From contig CBDDLD010000004.1 of the NCBI GenBank assembly GCA_965230605.1, forward strand, positions 2,666,001 through 2,730,000: a stretch of 64,000 nt of DNA, written 5' to 3'. The notes beneath the pieces are model-generated. The model saw nothing but the letters and a program-made list of their open reading frames with translations. It was not told where the DNA came from and made no database searches. Position 1 is the first letter of the stretch. Every line of letters starts with the position of its first letter. Positions 47,150-56,228 of this stretch are shown here, one piece after another. A program made the position numbers and the translations under genes. This DNA is from CBDDLD01 sp965230605 (lineage in GTDB: Bacteria > Bacteroidota > Bacteroidia > Flavobacteriales > Flavobacteriaceae).

Positions 47150-48253
47150 CTACATTACAATATCATTAACCCACTTATAAGGCTCAGGAATGTTATCATC
47201 ATTGATTAATTGGCGTATATCGATTTCTATGCCTCTCGACATATCCGTTATTGGCACATCATTAGGCCCTCCCTCAAACGGGTTCTCCGTATTCTCCCCA
47301 ATAGCTTCCATAGTATGAAATACCCAGGCTAATAAAGCACTAAATGGAATTGAAAACCAGACAAAATGTTTTGCTATAAATTCTTGAATCAAATGCCCTA
47401 AACTTGTCCTGGAGACATGTGTTTCTAAATCTTCCAAAATATGATCTCCAATAGCTTCAAAACCTTCCATAATACCAAAAGGCAACAGAATAATGAATAT
47501 CCAAACAAAAATATAATTCAGTGTAGCAAATTGTCTTGGGTATGGGAAGTTTTTAATGCGTTCACACTTACCTTGTAGCGTATAAAATTCCACCAGCATA
47601 TTACTCATTTCCATATGCCTAAAGTCTTCGATATAGCCTTCTTGAATAAGTTCTTTTAATCGTTTAGACTGAATCCCTAGCAACTGAGAAGCCTGATTCC
47701 CTTTTGCAAACACCTCATCATATTCAGCTTCCGAAATGTAATCTTTAATCACGGTTTCAATGGGAATGGTATCCTCGCATACCAGATATTGGGAAGCTCT
47801 AAATTCGCGATTAGAGCGCTTCGTTTTAAGATGCATTTCCCAGGGCTTATCCTTTCGTAATTGATATCTTAATGCGGTTAACCATGCCACATGACGGTGT
47901 ACAAGCTCTTTGTGAATGCTATGAAGTTCAGCGTCAGATTTTGGAACTTTAGCATGGTCATTCGTAATAAAATCTTTAACCATAATGGTCCAAGAACGTG
48001 ATGAGTTGACGATACCGCCCCATATTTTTCTAGCTTCCCACAATCTATCATAGGATGCGTTGTTCTTAAAACTCACTATGAAAGCAACCGCAGTACCCAA
48101 AACGCCTAAAGGGAGCCACGGTACATGTAACCATTTTAGGCCTACAACATCAAATAAAATAACAGGTATAGTGCCTAATAAAAGAAATAAATAAATGCTT
48201 CTACGCGTCCATTTAATAACGCCTTTGATAGGAAATATACGTCTCGTATACAT
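47150..48253 (-). CDS. Bestrophin-like anion channel, copy 2
   Basis: 367 residues with the same architecture as copy 1, and the motifs NNASYDRLWEARKIWGGIVN and ENPFEGGPNDVPI. An extra stretch after the third TM (DHILEDLETHVSRTSLGHLI) separates it from copy 1. The two may mix in one pore or form separate channels. It follows the alcohol dehydrogenase by 37 bases. Confidence 0.9.
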   Translation of the reverse strand: MYTRRIFPIKGVIKWTRRSIYLFLLLGTIPVILFDVVGLKWLHVPWLPLGVLGTAVAFIVSFKNNASYDRLWEARKIWGGIVNSSRSWTIMVKDFITNDHAKVPKSDAELHSIHKELVHRHVAWLTALRYQLRKDKPWEMHLKTKRSNREFRASQYLVCEDTIPIETVIKDYISEAEYDEVFAKGNQASQLLGIQSKRLKELIQEGYIEDFRHMEMSNMLVEFYTLQGKCERIKNFPYPRQFATLNYIFVWIFIILLPFGIMEGFEAIGDHILEDLETHVSRTSLGHLIQEFIAKHFVWFSIPFSALLAWVFHTMEAIGENTENPFEGGPNDVPITDMSRGIEIDIRQLINDDNIPEPYKWVNDIVM

Positions 48254-48290
48254 TTAGTGGTGGTTTATTCCCTATAAATATAAGAGAATA

Positions 48291-49331
48291 TTATAACGAA
48301 TCTATAACGAGTACGCCTTTATTCGTGAAGCTATTCATATTAGGTAAAGCAGTAAGAGATTCTTCCAGACTGATCGTGCGTTCAACTAGCAGTTCCGGTT
48401 TTAAAAGACCTTTATTAATCATTTTAAAAATCTCAGCATATTTATAAGCTTGCATTCCATGACTTCCGATAATTTCTAACTCATCAGATAGAACTCTACT
48501 CATAGGAATCTTGGGGTTTTGATGCTCTCCGGCCATTAGACCTACTTGGATATGTTTACCGCGTTTTCTGAGGTTAGAAATAGAATTATAACAGGTTTCA
48601 TTACTTCCCAGAGCATCCATGGACACATGCACTCCTCCTGATGTTAAATCCATCACTTCAGAAATCACATTAGAAGAATTAGTAGCATTAATGGTATGTT
48701 TGGCGCCTATTGCTTTTGCTAATTCTAGAGTGGCTTCATCAATATCAACAGCAATTACGTCAGCACCTAATGCATTAGCTATCATAATAGCAGATAAACC
48801 AACACCACCGCAACCATGTATAGCAACAGACTGACCTTGAGTAACTTTTCCTTGATGCACAATACCTCTAAATGCTGTAATAAAACGACAACCTAAGGTT
48901 GCAGCTGTAACAAAATCGAGAGTATCGGGCAGTTTTACCAAGTTGGTATCCGCATAATCAATAGCTACATATTCTGCAAAGGATCCCCAATGGGTGAATC
49001 CGGGTTGAAATTGATTATCACAGACTTGTTGATTCCCGGAATGACATTCACCGCAATCACCACAACCACATACAAAAGGTACAGTCACACGATCGCCTAT
49101 TTTAAATTGAATCACATGCTTACCCGTTGCAACTATAACACCTGCTAACTCATGTCCGGGCACGTGAGGCAATACAATATCTTTATCATGCCCCATCCAG
49201 CCATGCCAATCACTTCGACATAAGCCTGTGGCTTTTACTTCGATGACCACGCCATCATTACTTGGAGATGGTGTACCTACATTCTTAATGGAAAGAGGTC
49301 CTTGGAATTTTTCGTAAACAACAGCTCTCAT
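48291..49331 (-). CDS. Zinc-dependent alcohol dehydrogenase family
   Basis: 346 residues. The catalytic zinc site is in TGLCRSDWHG and PGHELAG. The structural zinc site is the four-Cys segment CGCGDCGECHSGNQQVC. The Rossmann motif HGCGGVGLSAIMIA binds NAD(P). The substrate is unknown. It is 8 bases after the DUF5694-like lipoprotein gene, within the long catabolic gene run. Confidence 0.92.
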   Translation of the reverse strand: MRAVVYEKFQGPLSIKNVGTPSPSNDGVVIEVKATGLCRSDWHGWMGHDKDIVLPHVPGHELAGVIVATGKHVIQFKIGDRVTVPFVCGCGDCGECHSGNQQVCDNQFQPGFTHWGSFAEYVAIDYADTNLVKLPDTLDFVTAATLGCRFITAFRGIVHQGKVTQGQSVAIHGCGGVGLSAIMIANALGADVIAVDIDEATLELAKAIGAKHTINATNSSNVISEVMDLTSGGVHVSMDALGSNETCYNSISNLRKRGKHIQVGLMAGEHQNPKIPMSRVLSDELEIIGSHGMQAYKYAEIFKMINKGLLKPELLVERTISLEESLTALPNMNSFTNKGVLVIDSL

Positions 49332-49339
49332 CTGTTTCG

Positions 49340-50119
49340 TTATTTAATAGCATCTAAGAAAGGTTTCATGTCCAGTAAGTCGATATCGTCACGTTTTCTC
49401 AACTCACGCAGAAACCACCCTTTATGTCCTGCTCCGTATATAATCAACATGCGCTTACCTTCGTAACGGTGCTTTTCGAGTGCTTTTTCAATATTCCAAT
49501 AATGTGCAATATTGATATTATCCCATCCGCCAAGACCTAATTCTACATTGAATAACTTGTTATATACCTGAAGCCTTATATCTTGAATACTATCGTAAGT
49601 ATTCGTGTGAATAAAATAAGGGTCATTCACTTTACCTGTGGCTCTGTATAATGAATCTGTCAATCTTCCTGCTTCTGTATAGGCTTTCCAATCGTCAACT
49701 CTGGAAGAATCCGATCTAATAGCCCTAAGTTTAGCACTACGTTCATCCGCCATTGGTCTTGTCCAACCTGCTGTAGGTATAATTTCAAAATCCATGGTTT
49801 TACTTAAAGGAAATACAACATCTGTGTATTCTGGAAAGCGCATCACTCTTGGCTCTGAAATACTATCATCGCGCTTAAATCCATTAATAGCGGCCTCAAA
49901 ACGATCAGGTGGAATTTCAGATAATATATAATCGGGATCAATTTCCCTGATCAACTTTTCAAGATAGGTTGTGTTGTATACACTATCTCTTAAATGCCCA
50001 CTATGTATAGCACCTAAAACTAAAACTTCATTCCTTGGCTTTTCTGTAGCCGTATCTTGTGTCTGATTACAACTGAATAGCAAGCCTAGACATAAAATAA
50101 TTATAGTGGGTCTTAGCAT
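49340..50119 (-). CDS. DUF5694-like (TraB/ChaN-type) lipoprotein
   Basis: 259 residues with a lipobox ending LFSC. VLVLGAIHSGH near 34-44, the Glu-containing LSEIPPDRF and IIYGAGHKGWFL fit the TraB/ChaN/erythromycin-esterase-like superfamily, in which paired His and Glu form the active site. It sits 4 bases after the E1 gene and 8 before the alcohol dehydrogenase. The role is unknown. Confidence 0.7.
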   Translation of the reverse strand: MLRPTIIILCLGLLFSCNQTQDTATEKPRNEVLVLGAIHSGHLRDSVYNTTYLEKLIREIDPDYILSEIPPDRFEAAINGFKRDDSISEPRVMRFPEYTDVVFPLSKTMDFEIIPTAGWTRPMADERSAKLRAIRSDSSRVDDWKAYTEAGRLTDSLYRATGKVNDPYFIHTNTYDSIQDIRLQVYNKLFNVELGLGGWDNINIAHYWNIEKALEKHRYEGKRMLIIYGAGHKGWFLRELRKRDDIDLLDMKPFLDAIK

Positions 50120-50123
50120 AATG

Positions 50124-52199
50124 TTAGTAATTTAATAGTTGTTCTATTTTAGCTTTCACCTTCTCTGTTGAAGGGATCATGGTCTGCTCTAAAGTAGAAT
50201 TTAGAGGAATAGCCGGCATGTTCTCACTACCTATGGTCATTACCGGAGCATCTAAATATTGAAAGCATTCTTCCTGAATTTTACCCGCAAGTGCTCTGGC
50301 AAAACTATTATTTGATGGTTCCTCTGTAACGACCAAACACTTCTTAGTCTTCTTAACGGAAGCCATTACTGTGTTCTCATCCAGTGGATATAAGGTTCTT
50401 AGGTCTATAATTTCAATTTGCTCTTTCATGCCTAATGCTTCTGAAGCATTCATAGCCCAATGTACACCCATACCGTAAGTAACAATAGTTATTGTTTCTT
50501 CTTGATCCTGAGGCCATATCTCTTGTAATACCCATGCCTGACCAAATGGTAATATATAATCTTCAGCAGGTTCTAAAGAAGTAGCTCCTTGAGTTCCCGG
50601 CACTTTACTCCAATATAATCCCTTATGCTCAAAAATGACTACCGGATTCGGGTCATAATAAGCCGCTTTCATAAGACCTTTAAGGTCAGCACCATTACTT
50701 GGATAGGCGATCTTAATGCCTCTGATATTCGTCACTACACTTTCTACTGAAGATGAATGGTAAGGTCCTCCGCTTCCATAGGCTCCAATAGGTACCCTAA
50801 GAATCATGCTCACCGGCCATTTCCCGTTAGTGAGATAACAACTTCGACTTACTTCAGTAAACAACTGATTGAGTCCGGGCCATATATAATCTGCAAACTG
50901 AACTTCTACGATAGGTTTTAAGCCAACTGCACTCATCCCTACTGTAGATCCTACAATAAAGGCTTCCTGAATCGGTGTATTAAACACGCGGTCGTCACCA
51001 AATTTTTGAGCTAAAGTGGCTGCTTCTCGAAACACACCTCCTAATCGACCTCCAACATCCTGACCGTAGAGTAGACATTCTTTATGTTTTCTCATTAGTT
51101 CCTCCACAGCGAAAAGTGCACAGTCTACCATTACTACTTTCTCTCCGCCTTCTGGAGAACGGTCACCTACTTCTTCTGTGATTGACGTCGGTGCAAAGTC
51201 ATGCGTAAATAAATCTTCCGGTTTCGGATCTTCAGCTTTTAATGCTTCTTCAAAGTCTTTTTGTACAGTATCCTTTGCTTTTACCTCAATCGCATTCACT
51301 TCTTTTTCAGTGAATCCATTGTCTAGTAGTTGTTGCTTTAATACCGGATAAGGATCTCTAGATCGCGCTTCCTCCAGGTCATCACGATACCATTCCATTC
51401 GCACGCCAGAAGTATGATGATTTAATAAAGGCACTTTTGCATGTACTAAAAATGGTCGTCGTTCTTTACGAATGGTGTCTATAACTTTCTTTACAGCTTC
51501 GTAGCTCTCAATGAAATTAGCGCCATCTATAGAAATAGCATCTAATCCATGGAATCCCTGAGCATATTCATAGGCATTTTGAGCTCTGGTTTCTTCTGCA
51601 TTTGCCGAAATATCCCAGCCATTATCTTGAACCAGATATAGGATTGGCATTTGCTTTAGAGCTGCCATTTGAAAGGCCTCCGCTATTTCTCCTTCAGTAA
51701 CTGAAGCATCACCTAAAGAACATACAGTGATTGGATTTTTTTGAGATTCTTCGCTATCGCTCTGAATGACATTTGAATTGTTCAATCCTTGCAGTTCTAG
51801 ATACTGCATACCCATGGCTACACCTGTTGCAGGAATGGCTTGCATTCCGGTAGCTGATGACTGATGTGGCACTTTAGGTTTATCATCATCTTTTATACTT
51901 GGGTGCGAATAATAGGTACGCCCGGCCGAAAACGGATCGTCTTTCTTTGCCAATAACTGCAACATAAGATCATATGGTCGCATGCCGAATGCTAATAACA
52001 TCGCATCATCCCTATAATATGGAAATGCATAATCTTGAGGCAGTAATTGTAATCCTAATGCCGTTTGTATGGTTTCATGTCCACGAGAAGTGGCATGCAC
52101 ATATTTAGATACTTGTTTAAAATTATCTTCATAGAGTTCTGCCATAGCTTTGGCAGTACATAAATTAGAAAACCCTTTTTCTAAAATCGATTTATCCAT
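50124..52199 (-). CDS. Branched-chain 2-oxoacid dehydrogenase E1, fused alpha-beta
   Basis: 691 residues from the ATG at 52199. The alpha part (about 1-330) has the thiamine diphosphate loop SLGDASVTEGE (161-171) and DNGWDIS. The beta part (about 360-690) has LLYGQDVGG, FNTPIQEAFIVG and VTYGMGVHW. It decarboxylates 2-oxo acids from valine, leucine and isoleucine and passes the acyl group to E2. The ATG overlaps the ilvE stop (TAATG), so E1 is coupled to the aminotransferase that makes its substrates. Residues 139-155 (NSNVIQSDSEESQKN) are a REP-like insertion directly before the thiamine loop. Confidence 0.92.
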   Translation of the reverse strand: MDKSILEKGFSNLCTAKAMAELYEDNFKQVSKYVHATSRGHETIQTALGLQLLPQDYAFPYYRDDAMLLAFGMRPYDLMLQLLAKKDDPFSAGRTYYSHPSIKDDDKPKVPHQSSATGMQAIPATGVAMGMQYLELQGLNNSNVIQSDSEESQKNPITVCSLGDASVTEGEIAEAFQMAALKQMPILYLVQDNGWDISANAEETRAQNAYEYAQGFHGLDAISIDGANFIESYEAVKKVIDTIRKERRPFLVHAKVPLLNHHTSGVRMEWYRDDLEEARSRDPYPVLKQQLLDNGFTEKEVNAIEVKAKDTVQKDFEEALKAEDPKPEDLFTHDFAPTSITEEVGDRSPEGGEKVVMVDCALFAVEELMRKHKECLLYGQDVGGRLGGVFREAATLAQKFGDDRVFNTPIQEAFIVGSTVGMSAVGLKPIVEVQFADYIWPGLNQLFTEVSRSCYLTNGKWPVSMILRVPIGAYGSGGPYHSSSVESVVTNIRGIKIAYPSNGADLKGLMKAAYYDPNPVVIFEHKGLYWSKVPGTQGATSLEPAEDYILPFGQAWVLQEIWPQDQEETITIVTYGMGVHWAMNASEALGMKEQIEIIDLRTLYPLDENTVMASVKKTKKCLVVTEEPSNNSFARALAGKIQEECFQYLDAPVMTIGSENMPAIPLNSTLEQTMIPSTEKVKAKIEQLLNY
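51743..51773. repeat. REP-like palindrome inside the E1 coding sequence
   Basis: The plus strand reads GATTCTTCGCTATCGC then TCTGAATGACATT. It matches the widespread Bacteroidota element that runs GAGATTCTTCGC...GAATGACA. It is a multiple of three in effect, so the frame stays open and adds about 17 residues. The recognition is from memory of the element, not from a search. Confidence 0.6.
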
Positions 52200-53266
52200 T
52201 ATACTAATTGGTTTTCGATCTTTATCATCCAATTAAACTTATCTTCTATCTTTCCTGTTTTGATGGCATTTAATGTATTATTTACCATCAGTCCAACCGG
52301 ACTTTCATCAGACACATGTATGCTGTCATCACCGACACCAATGCTTTGGATATAAGCAATGCCTACTGCTGTGCCTGTACCGAAAGCTTCTTCTAGTGTT
52401 CCATTTGCTGAAGCCTCTTTGATCTCATCAATAGTGATCAATCGTTCTTCAACTTCATAGCCTTTATCTCTTAAAATATCGATCACACTCATACGTGTTA
52501 CACCATCCAAAACAGAGCCATCTAGCGTGGGAGTAATAAATTTCCCATCTACTTTGAAGAAGATGTTCATAGTCCCTACCTCTTGAATGTACTTTCGCTC
52601 TGCAGCATCTAACCATAACACCTGATCATACCCTTTGGCTTTTGCTAATTCCGTAGGTCGAATAGCTGCTGCATAGTTTCCTGCGGCCTTTGCTTCACCG
52701 GTACCTCCATGTGCTGCTCTGATGTATTTTGTTTCAGCATATAGCTTAATACGTTTCGTAAAGAACGGTCCAGCAGGAGACGCCATAATAATGAACTTAT
52801 AGTGGGTTGCTGCTCGCATTCCAATAAAAGGTTCATCAGCATACATAAATGGTCTTAGGTATAAAGCACTACCGTCTTGTGGTGGAATCCAGTTATGTTC
52901 CAGTGCTACAAGCTGCTTCAAGCCTTCTACAAAAAGATCTTCAGGAAAAGCCGGCATCCCCATACGATCTGCACTAAAATTTAAGCGTGCCGCATTTTTA
53001 TCTGCTCTAAATAGCATTGGATTCCCATCTTGATCAACTGTTGCTTTCATGCCTTCAAAAATGGCCTGACCATAATGTAAAGCCATTGCTGCCGGATGCG
53101 TCGGGATTAACTCTAAAGGTTCTATTCTTGGATTGGCCCATTGCCCATTTTCATAATCACAAATAAACATGTGATCCGTAAAAGTGGTTCCTAATGGAAT
53201 ATTATTGAAATCCAATTTTGAAACTTTCGATGTTTCAATTTTAGTAGTGCTAATGTTATAAATCAT
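52199..53266 (-). CDS. ilvE: Branched-chain amino acid aminotransferase
   Basis: 355 residues. This is the larger eukaryote-type form (class IV), with the PLP lysine in GTGEAKAAGNYA, plus ALHYGQAIFEGMKA and EVGTMNIFF. It swaps amino groups between branched-chain amino acids and 2-oxoglutarate. Its stop overlaps the E1 start, which points to breakdown rather than synthesis. A repeat copy lies directly upstream of its start. Confidence 0.95.
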   Translation of the reverse strand: MIYNISTTKIETSKVSKLDFNNIPLGTTFTDHMFICDYENGQWANPRIEPLELIPTHPAAMALHYGQAIFEGMKATVDQDGNPMLFRADKNAARLNFSADRMGMPAFPEDLFVEGLKQLVALEHNWIPPQDGSALYLRPFMYADEPFIGMRAATHYKFIIMASPAGPFFTKRIKLYAETKYIRAAHGGTGEAKAAGNYAAAIRPTELAKAKGYDQVLWLDAAERKYIQEVGTMNIFFKVDGKFITPTLDGSVLDGVTRMSVIDILRDKGYEVEERLITIDEIKEASANGTLEEAFGTGTAVGIAYIQSIGVGDDSIHVSDESPVGLMVNNTLNAIKTGKIEDKFNWMIKIENQLV

Positions 53267-53286
53267 AATCTTTTCTTTTATCTATT

Positions 53287-53471
53287 ATTCATTTTTGTCT
53301 TGACACAAAAACGAATCAAAAAAGTCAATTCGAAATGAGGAATTTTTCAATCTCCATTGTAAGATTGAAAACCTAAAATAAAATCTAAATTTTGTCCAGG
53401 GCTTCCAAAATTTTCAACGATTTGATTTTTATATTCTGCATTTCAAAGTTTTTCAATGCTTCGCATTGATT
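53287..53471. repeat. Dispersed intergenic repeat, copy A
   Basis: 185 bases between the E2 stop and the ilvE start. It matches copies B (61063-61245) and C (62456-62640), with more changes than those two show to each other. It has the same stems, including TTCAATCT...AGATTGAA and the TCAATGC-TTC-GCATTGA hairpin. An extra tail to 53505 (AAAGCGAAGCGG...) matches copy D. Confidence 0.9.
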
Positions 53472-53505
53472 CAATCTAAAAGCGAAGCGGTCTAAATTCT
53501 ATTGT

Positions 53506-54795
53506 CTAATATTCTCTATTAATGTCAAATTGTTCTAAATAATCGGCTACGCGGCGTAAAAAACTACCTCCTAAATAGCCATCAACGACTCTATGGTCGA
53601 AGGATAGTGATAAATACATCATGCTACGAATAGCAATTTCATCACCTTGCTCTGTTTCGATAACTTCAGCACGTTTTTTAATGATTCCTAATGCTAAAAT
53701 GGCTACTTCTGGCTGGTTGATAATAGGTGTTCCCATTAAGCTCCCAAACGTTCCAACATTGGAAATGGTAAACGTACTTCCTTTAATATCGTCACCGCTT
53801 AATTTATTATCTCGAGCTTTGGAAGCAAGAGCATTTACTTCACTTGCTAGTTGCTTTAAGTTTTTTGTGTCAGCTTCTCTAACTACAGGCACAATAAGAT
53901 TACCACTTGGAAGTGCTGTGGCCATTCCTATATTGATCGCCTCTTTCACTATAATGTTATTCCCATCCACCGATACATTGATCATTGGAAAGTCTTTAAC
54001 GGCCTTAGCTACAGCTTCTACAAAAAGTGGTGTGAAGGTCAACTTCTCCCCATATTTTTCTTGAAATTTTAGTTTATTAGCATTTCGCCAATTCACCATA
54101 TCCGTCAAGTCAGCTTCTACATAAGCCGTAACATGCGGTGATGTGTGTTTAGAGTACACCATATGATCTGCGATCATTTGACGCATACGATCCATTTCTA
54201 CAATCTTACCTTCTCCTTTATCTAAATTCAGTTGAGGGATACGGTATGCTGTTGGATCCTGAACCACCGTCTGAGCAAATTTATAAGGACGCCCTTCATC
54301 AATATAATTGAAGACATCGCTTTTTCTTAATCGACCATCATTGCCTGTAGCAGGAATTCTTGACAGTTCCTCAAAACTAATATGATGCTCTTTCGCAATA
54401 GCAATAATTAAAGGAGAAAAGAAGGTATTCCCATTTGAGGCATTCACAACAGTAGTTGCTGTATTTGGCACCAACTTAGGAGCTTTTGCTTTAGTAGCTT
54501 TCTTTTTTGGCTGTTCGGTCTTGGTAACAGGTTGTTCAGCTTTCGGCTTTTGCTCTCCTGATGCTTCTAGAACAGCAATAACTTCTCCAACAGGAACCAC
54601 ATCTTTAGCTTGAAATAAGGTTTTAACCAAAACTCCGGATACCGGTGCCGGGACTTCATTATCTACTTTGTCTGTAGCCACTTCTAAAAGGATATCCCCT
54701 TCATCAAAAGCATCACCTTCACTGATCAACCAATTAATGATTGTTCCTTCAGTAATACTTTCACCCATTTTGGGCATTTTTAATTCGATCTCCAT
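53506..54795 (-). CDS. Branched-chain 2-oxoacid dehydrogenase E2 (dihydrolipoyl acyltransferase)
   Basis: 429 residues. One lipoyl domain (1-75, with the lipoyl-lysine in EVATDKVDNEVPAP, Lys43) is followed by a Pro/Lys/Ala linker. The peripheral subunit-binding domain lies at about 125-165, and the catalytic domain holds SFDHRVVDGYLGG with the active-site His and Asp. It transfers the acyl group from E1 to coenzyme A. With the E1 and ilvE genes it makes a branched-chain 2-oxoacid set; E3 is absent here. The start overlaps the paaY stop by one base. Confidence 0.94.
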   Translation of the reverse strand: MEIELKMPKMGESITEGTIINWLISEGDAFDEGDILLEVATDKVDNEVPAPVSGVLVKTLFQAKDVVPVGEVIAVLEASGEQKPKAEQPVTKTEQPKKKATKAKAPKLVPNTATTVVNASNGNTFFSPLIIAIAKEHHISFEELSRIPATGNDGRLRKSDVFNYIDEGRPYKFAQTVVQDPTAYRIPQLNLDKGEGKIVEMDRMRQMIADHMVYSKHTSPHVTAYVEADLTDMVNWRNANKLKFQEKYGEKLTFTPLFVEAVAKAVKDFPMINVSVDGNNIIVKEAINIGMATALPSGNLIVPVVREADTKNLKQLASEVNALASKARDNKLSGDDIKGSTFTISNVGTFGSLMGTPIINQPEVAILALGIIKKRAEVIETEQGDEIAIRSMMYLSLSFDHRVVDGYLGGSFLRRVADYLEQFDINREY

Positions 54796-55391
54796 TATTT
54801 TTTCATAAAATCTCTAAGTGTATCATATACACCTTCTTGTACTTTCATATTTTCAGGAACCTCTCTCAAAGGTTCAACTTCTTTTAATGTCTCATGACAT
54901 TCTTTAGGTAACTTTTGGTATAATTGTGTCCCTTTGGTTTTCCAGGCAATCATTTCGTCTGAAACTTCTTTGACAACTTTTGCCGGGTTACCCACCACCA
55001 GACTTCGATTTGGAATCACAGTTTCTGCCTTTACAAAAGCCATGGCTCCAACAATGCTTTCATCACCAATAACTGCATCGTCCATAATTACCGTATTCAT
55101 TCCAACTAATACATTACGTCCTATGTTAGCGCCATGAATAATAGCTCCGTGTCCGATATGAGCACTTTCTTTAAGTGTAATGGACTTGCCTGGAAACATA
55201 TGCACTGTACAGTTTTCTTGGACATTAACACCATCCTCAAGAATGATCTGTCCCCAGTCACCACGAATTGCAGCTCCCGGACCGATATAACAGTCTTTAC
55301 CGATAATGACGTTACCAGTCACTGCAGCCAGTGGATGCACAAAGCTACTTTCGTGTACTACGGGTATATATCCTTTAAATTCGTATATCAT
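54795..55391 (-). CDS. paaY: PaaY-like hexapeptide-repeat (gamma-carbonic anhydrase-type) protein
   Basis: 198 residues. It has a left-handed beta-helix of hexapeptide repeats (AAVTGNVIIGKDCYIGPGAAI) and zinc-binding-type His in HMFPG, HIGHGAIIHGANIGR. In phenylacetate clusters, PaaY is a thioesterase-type protein that rescues dead-end CoA esters. This one lies in the paa run, next to an enoyl-CoA hydratase. The assignment rests on family and context. Confidence 0.85.
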   Translation of the reverse strand: MIYEFKGYIPVVHESSFVHPLAAVTGNVIIGKDCYIGPGAAIRGDWGQIILEDGVNVQENCTVHMFPGKSITLKESAHIGHGAIIHGANIGRNVLVGMNTVIMDDAVIGDESIVGAMAFVKAETVIPNRSLVVGNPAKVVKEVSDEMIAWKTKGTQLYQKLPKECHETLKEVEPLREVPENMKVQEGVYDTLRDFMKK

Positions 55392-55405
55392 TTATTTTCT
55401 TTTTT

Positions 55406-55474
55406 GTTCATTTTACCTTGATGCAAAACGAACCAAAATATCAATTTGAAGCGAAGCAATCTATATTCTATTAT
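55406..55474. repeat. Dispersed intergenic repeat, internally deleted copy D
   Basis: About 69 bases between the enoyl-CoA hydratase stop and the paaY start. The first 40 resemble the start of copies A-C with scattered changes, and the last 30 match the tail after copy A (GCGAAGC..TCTA.ATTCTATT). The centre is missing. Confidence 0.7.
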
Positions 55475-56227
55475 CTATTTAAATCTTTTCAAGGTTTCTT
55501 TTGTAAAATCACTTAAGACTAATCGCCCACTTATTTGAGCACGTTCAGCTAATAGTGTATCCCAGTCTTCTGTCCCTTTCCAGAACATTTGCTTCATTTC
55601 TTTCATAGCCTCAGTATTGTAGTTGCAAAGGTTTTCTGCAAAGGTTTTTACAGCCTCATCTAATTCTTCGGTAGACTCATAAACCTGAGTAAACAATCCT
55701 TTTTGTTTGGCCCATTCTGCCGGATAAAAACTATTGGCATCAATAGCGATCTGAGACATTCCGCTCAATCCTAATTTACGCTCCACTGCAGGTCCAACAA
55801 CAAAAGGTCCTATACCTACATTTAACTCACTTAACTTAATAGCGGCAAATTTTGTAGCCATACAGTAATCTGTTGCTGAGGCTAATCCAACACCACCACC
55901 AACAGTCTTTCCTTGTACGCGTCCTATAATAAACTTAGGACATTTACGCATGGCATTTATAACATTAGCAAAACCCGAGAAGAATACACGTCCGGTTTCA
56001 GCATCATTAATATTAATCAGTTCCTTAAAGCTGGCTCCGGCACAGAAGGTTCTGTCACCTCCACTTTTTAAAACGATGACTTTGATCTCATCATTTTGTC
56101 CAGCATCTGTAATGGTTTGTGCTAGTTCTGCCAACACATCTCCCGGAAGTGAATTATGGGCAGGATGAAAAAATTCGATGTAGCCTACGCCGTTATCTAT
56201 AGCTTGTTTTACGTATGGTTGTGTCAT
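55475..56227 (-). CDS. Enoyl-CoA hydratase/isomerase family protein (paa cluster)
   Basis: 250 residues. The crotonase fold is marked by the oxyanion loops DRTFCAGASFKEL and GKTVGGGVGLASATDYC. A Glu in KLSELNVGIGPFV is the likely general acid-base. It sits 1 base after paaZ, so it is a candidate 2,3-dehydroadipyl-CoA hydratase (PaaF role), but the exact step cannot be proven by eye. Confidence 0.88.
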   Translation of the reverse strand: MTQPYVKQAIDNGVGYIEFFHPAHNSLPGDVLAELAQTITDAGQNDEIKVIVLKSGGDRTFCAGASFKELININDAETGRVFFSGFANVINAMRKCPKFIIGRVQGKTVGGGVGLASATDYCMATKFAAIKLSELNVGIGPFVVGPAVERKLGLSGMSQIAIDANSFYPAEWAKQKGLFTQVYESTEELDEAVKTFAENLCNYNTEAMKEMKQMFWKGTEDWDTLLAERAQISGRLVLSDFTKETLKRFK

Positions 56228-56228
56228 A

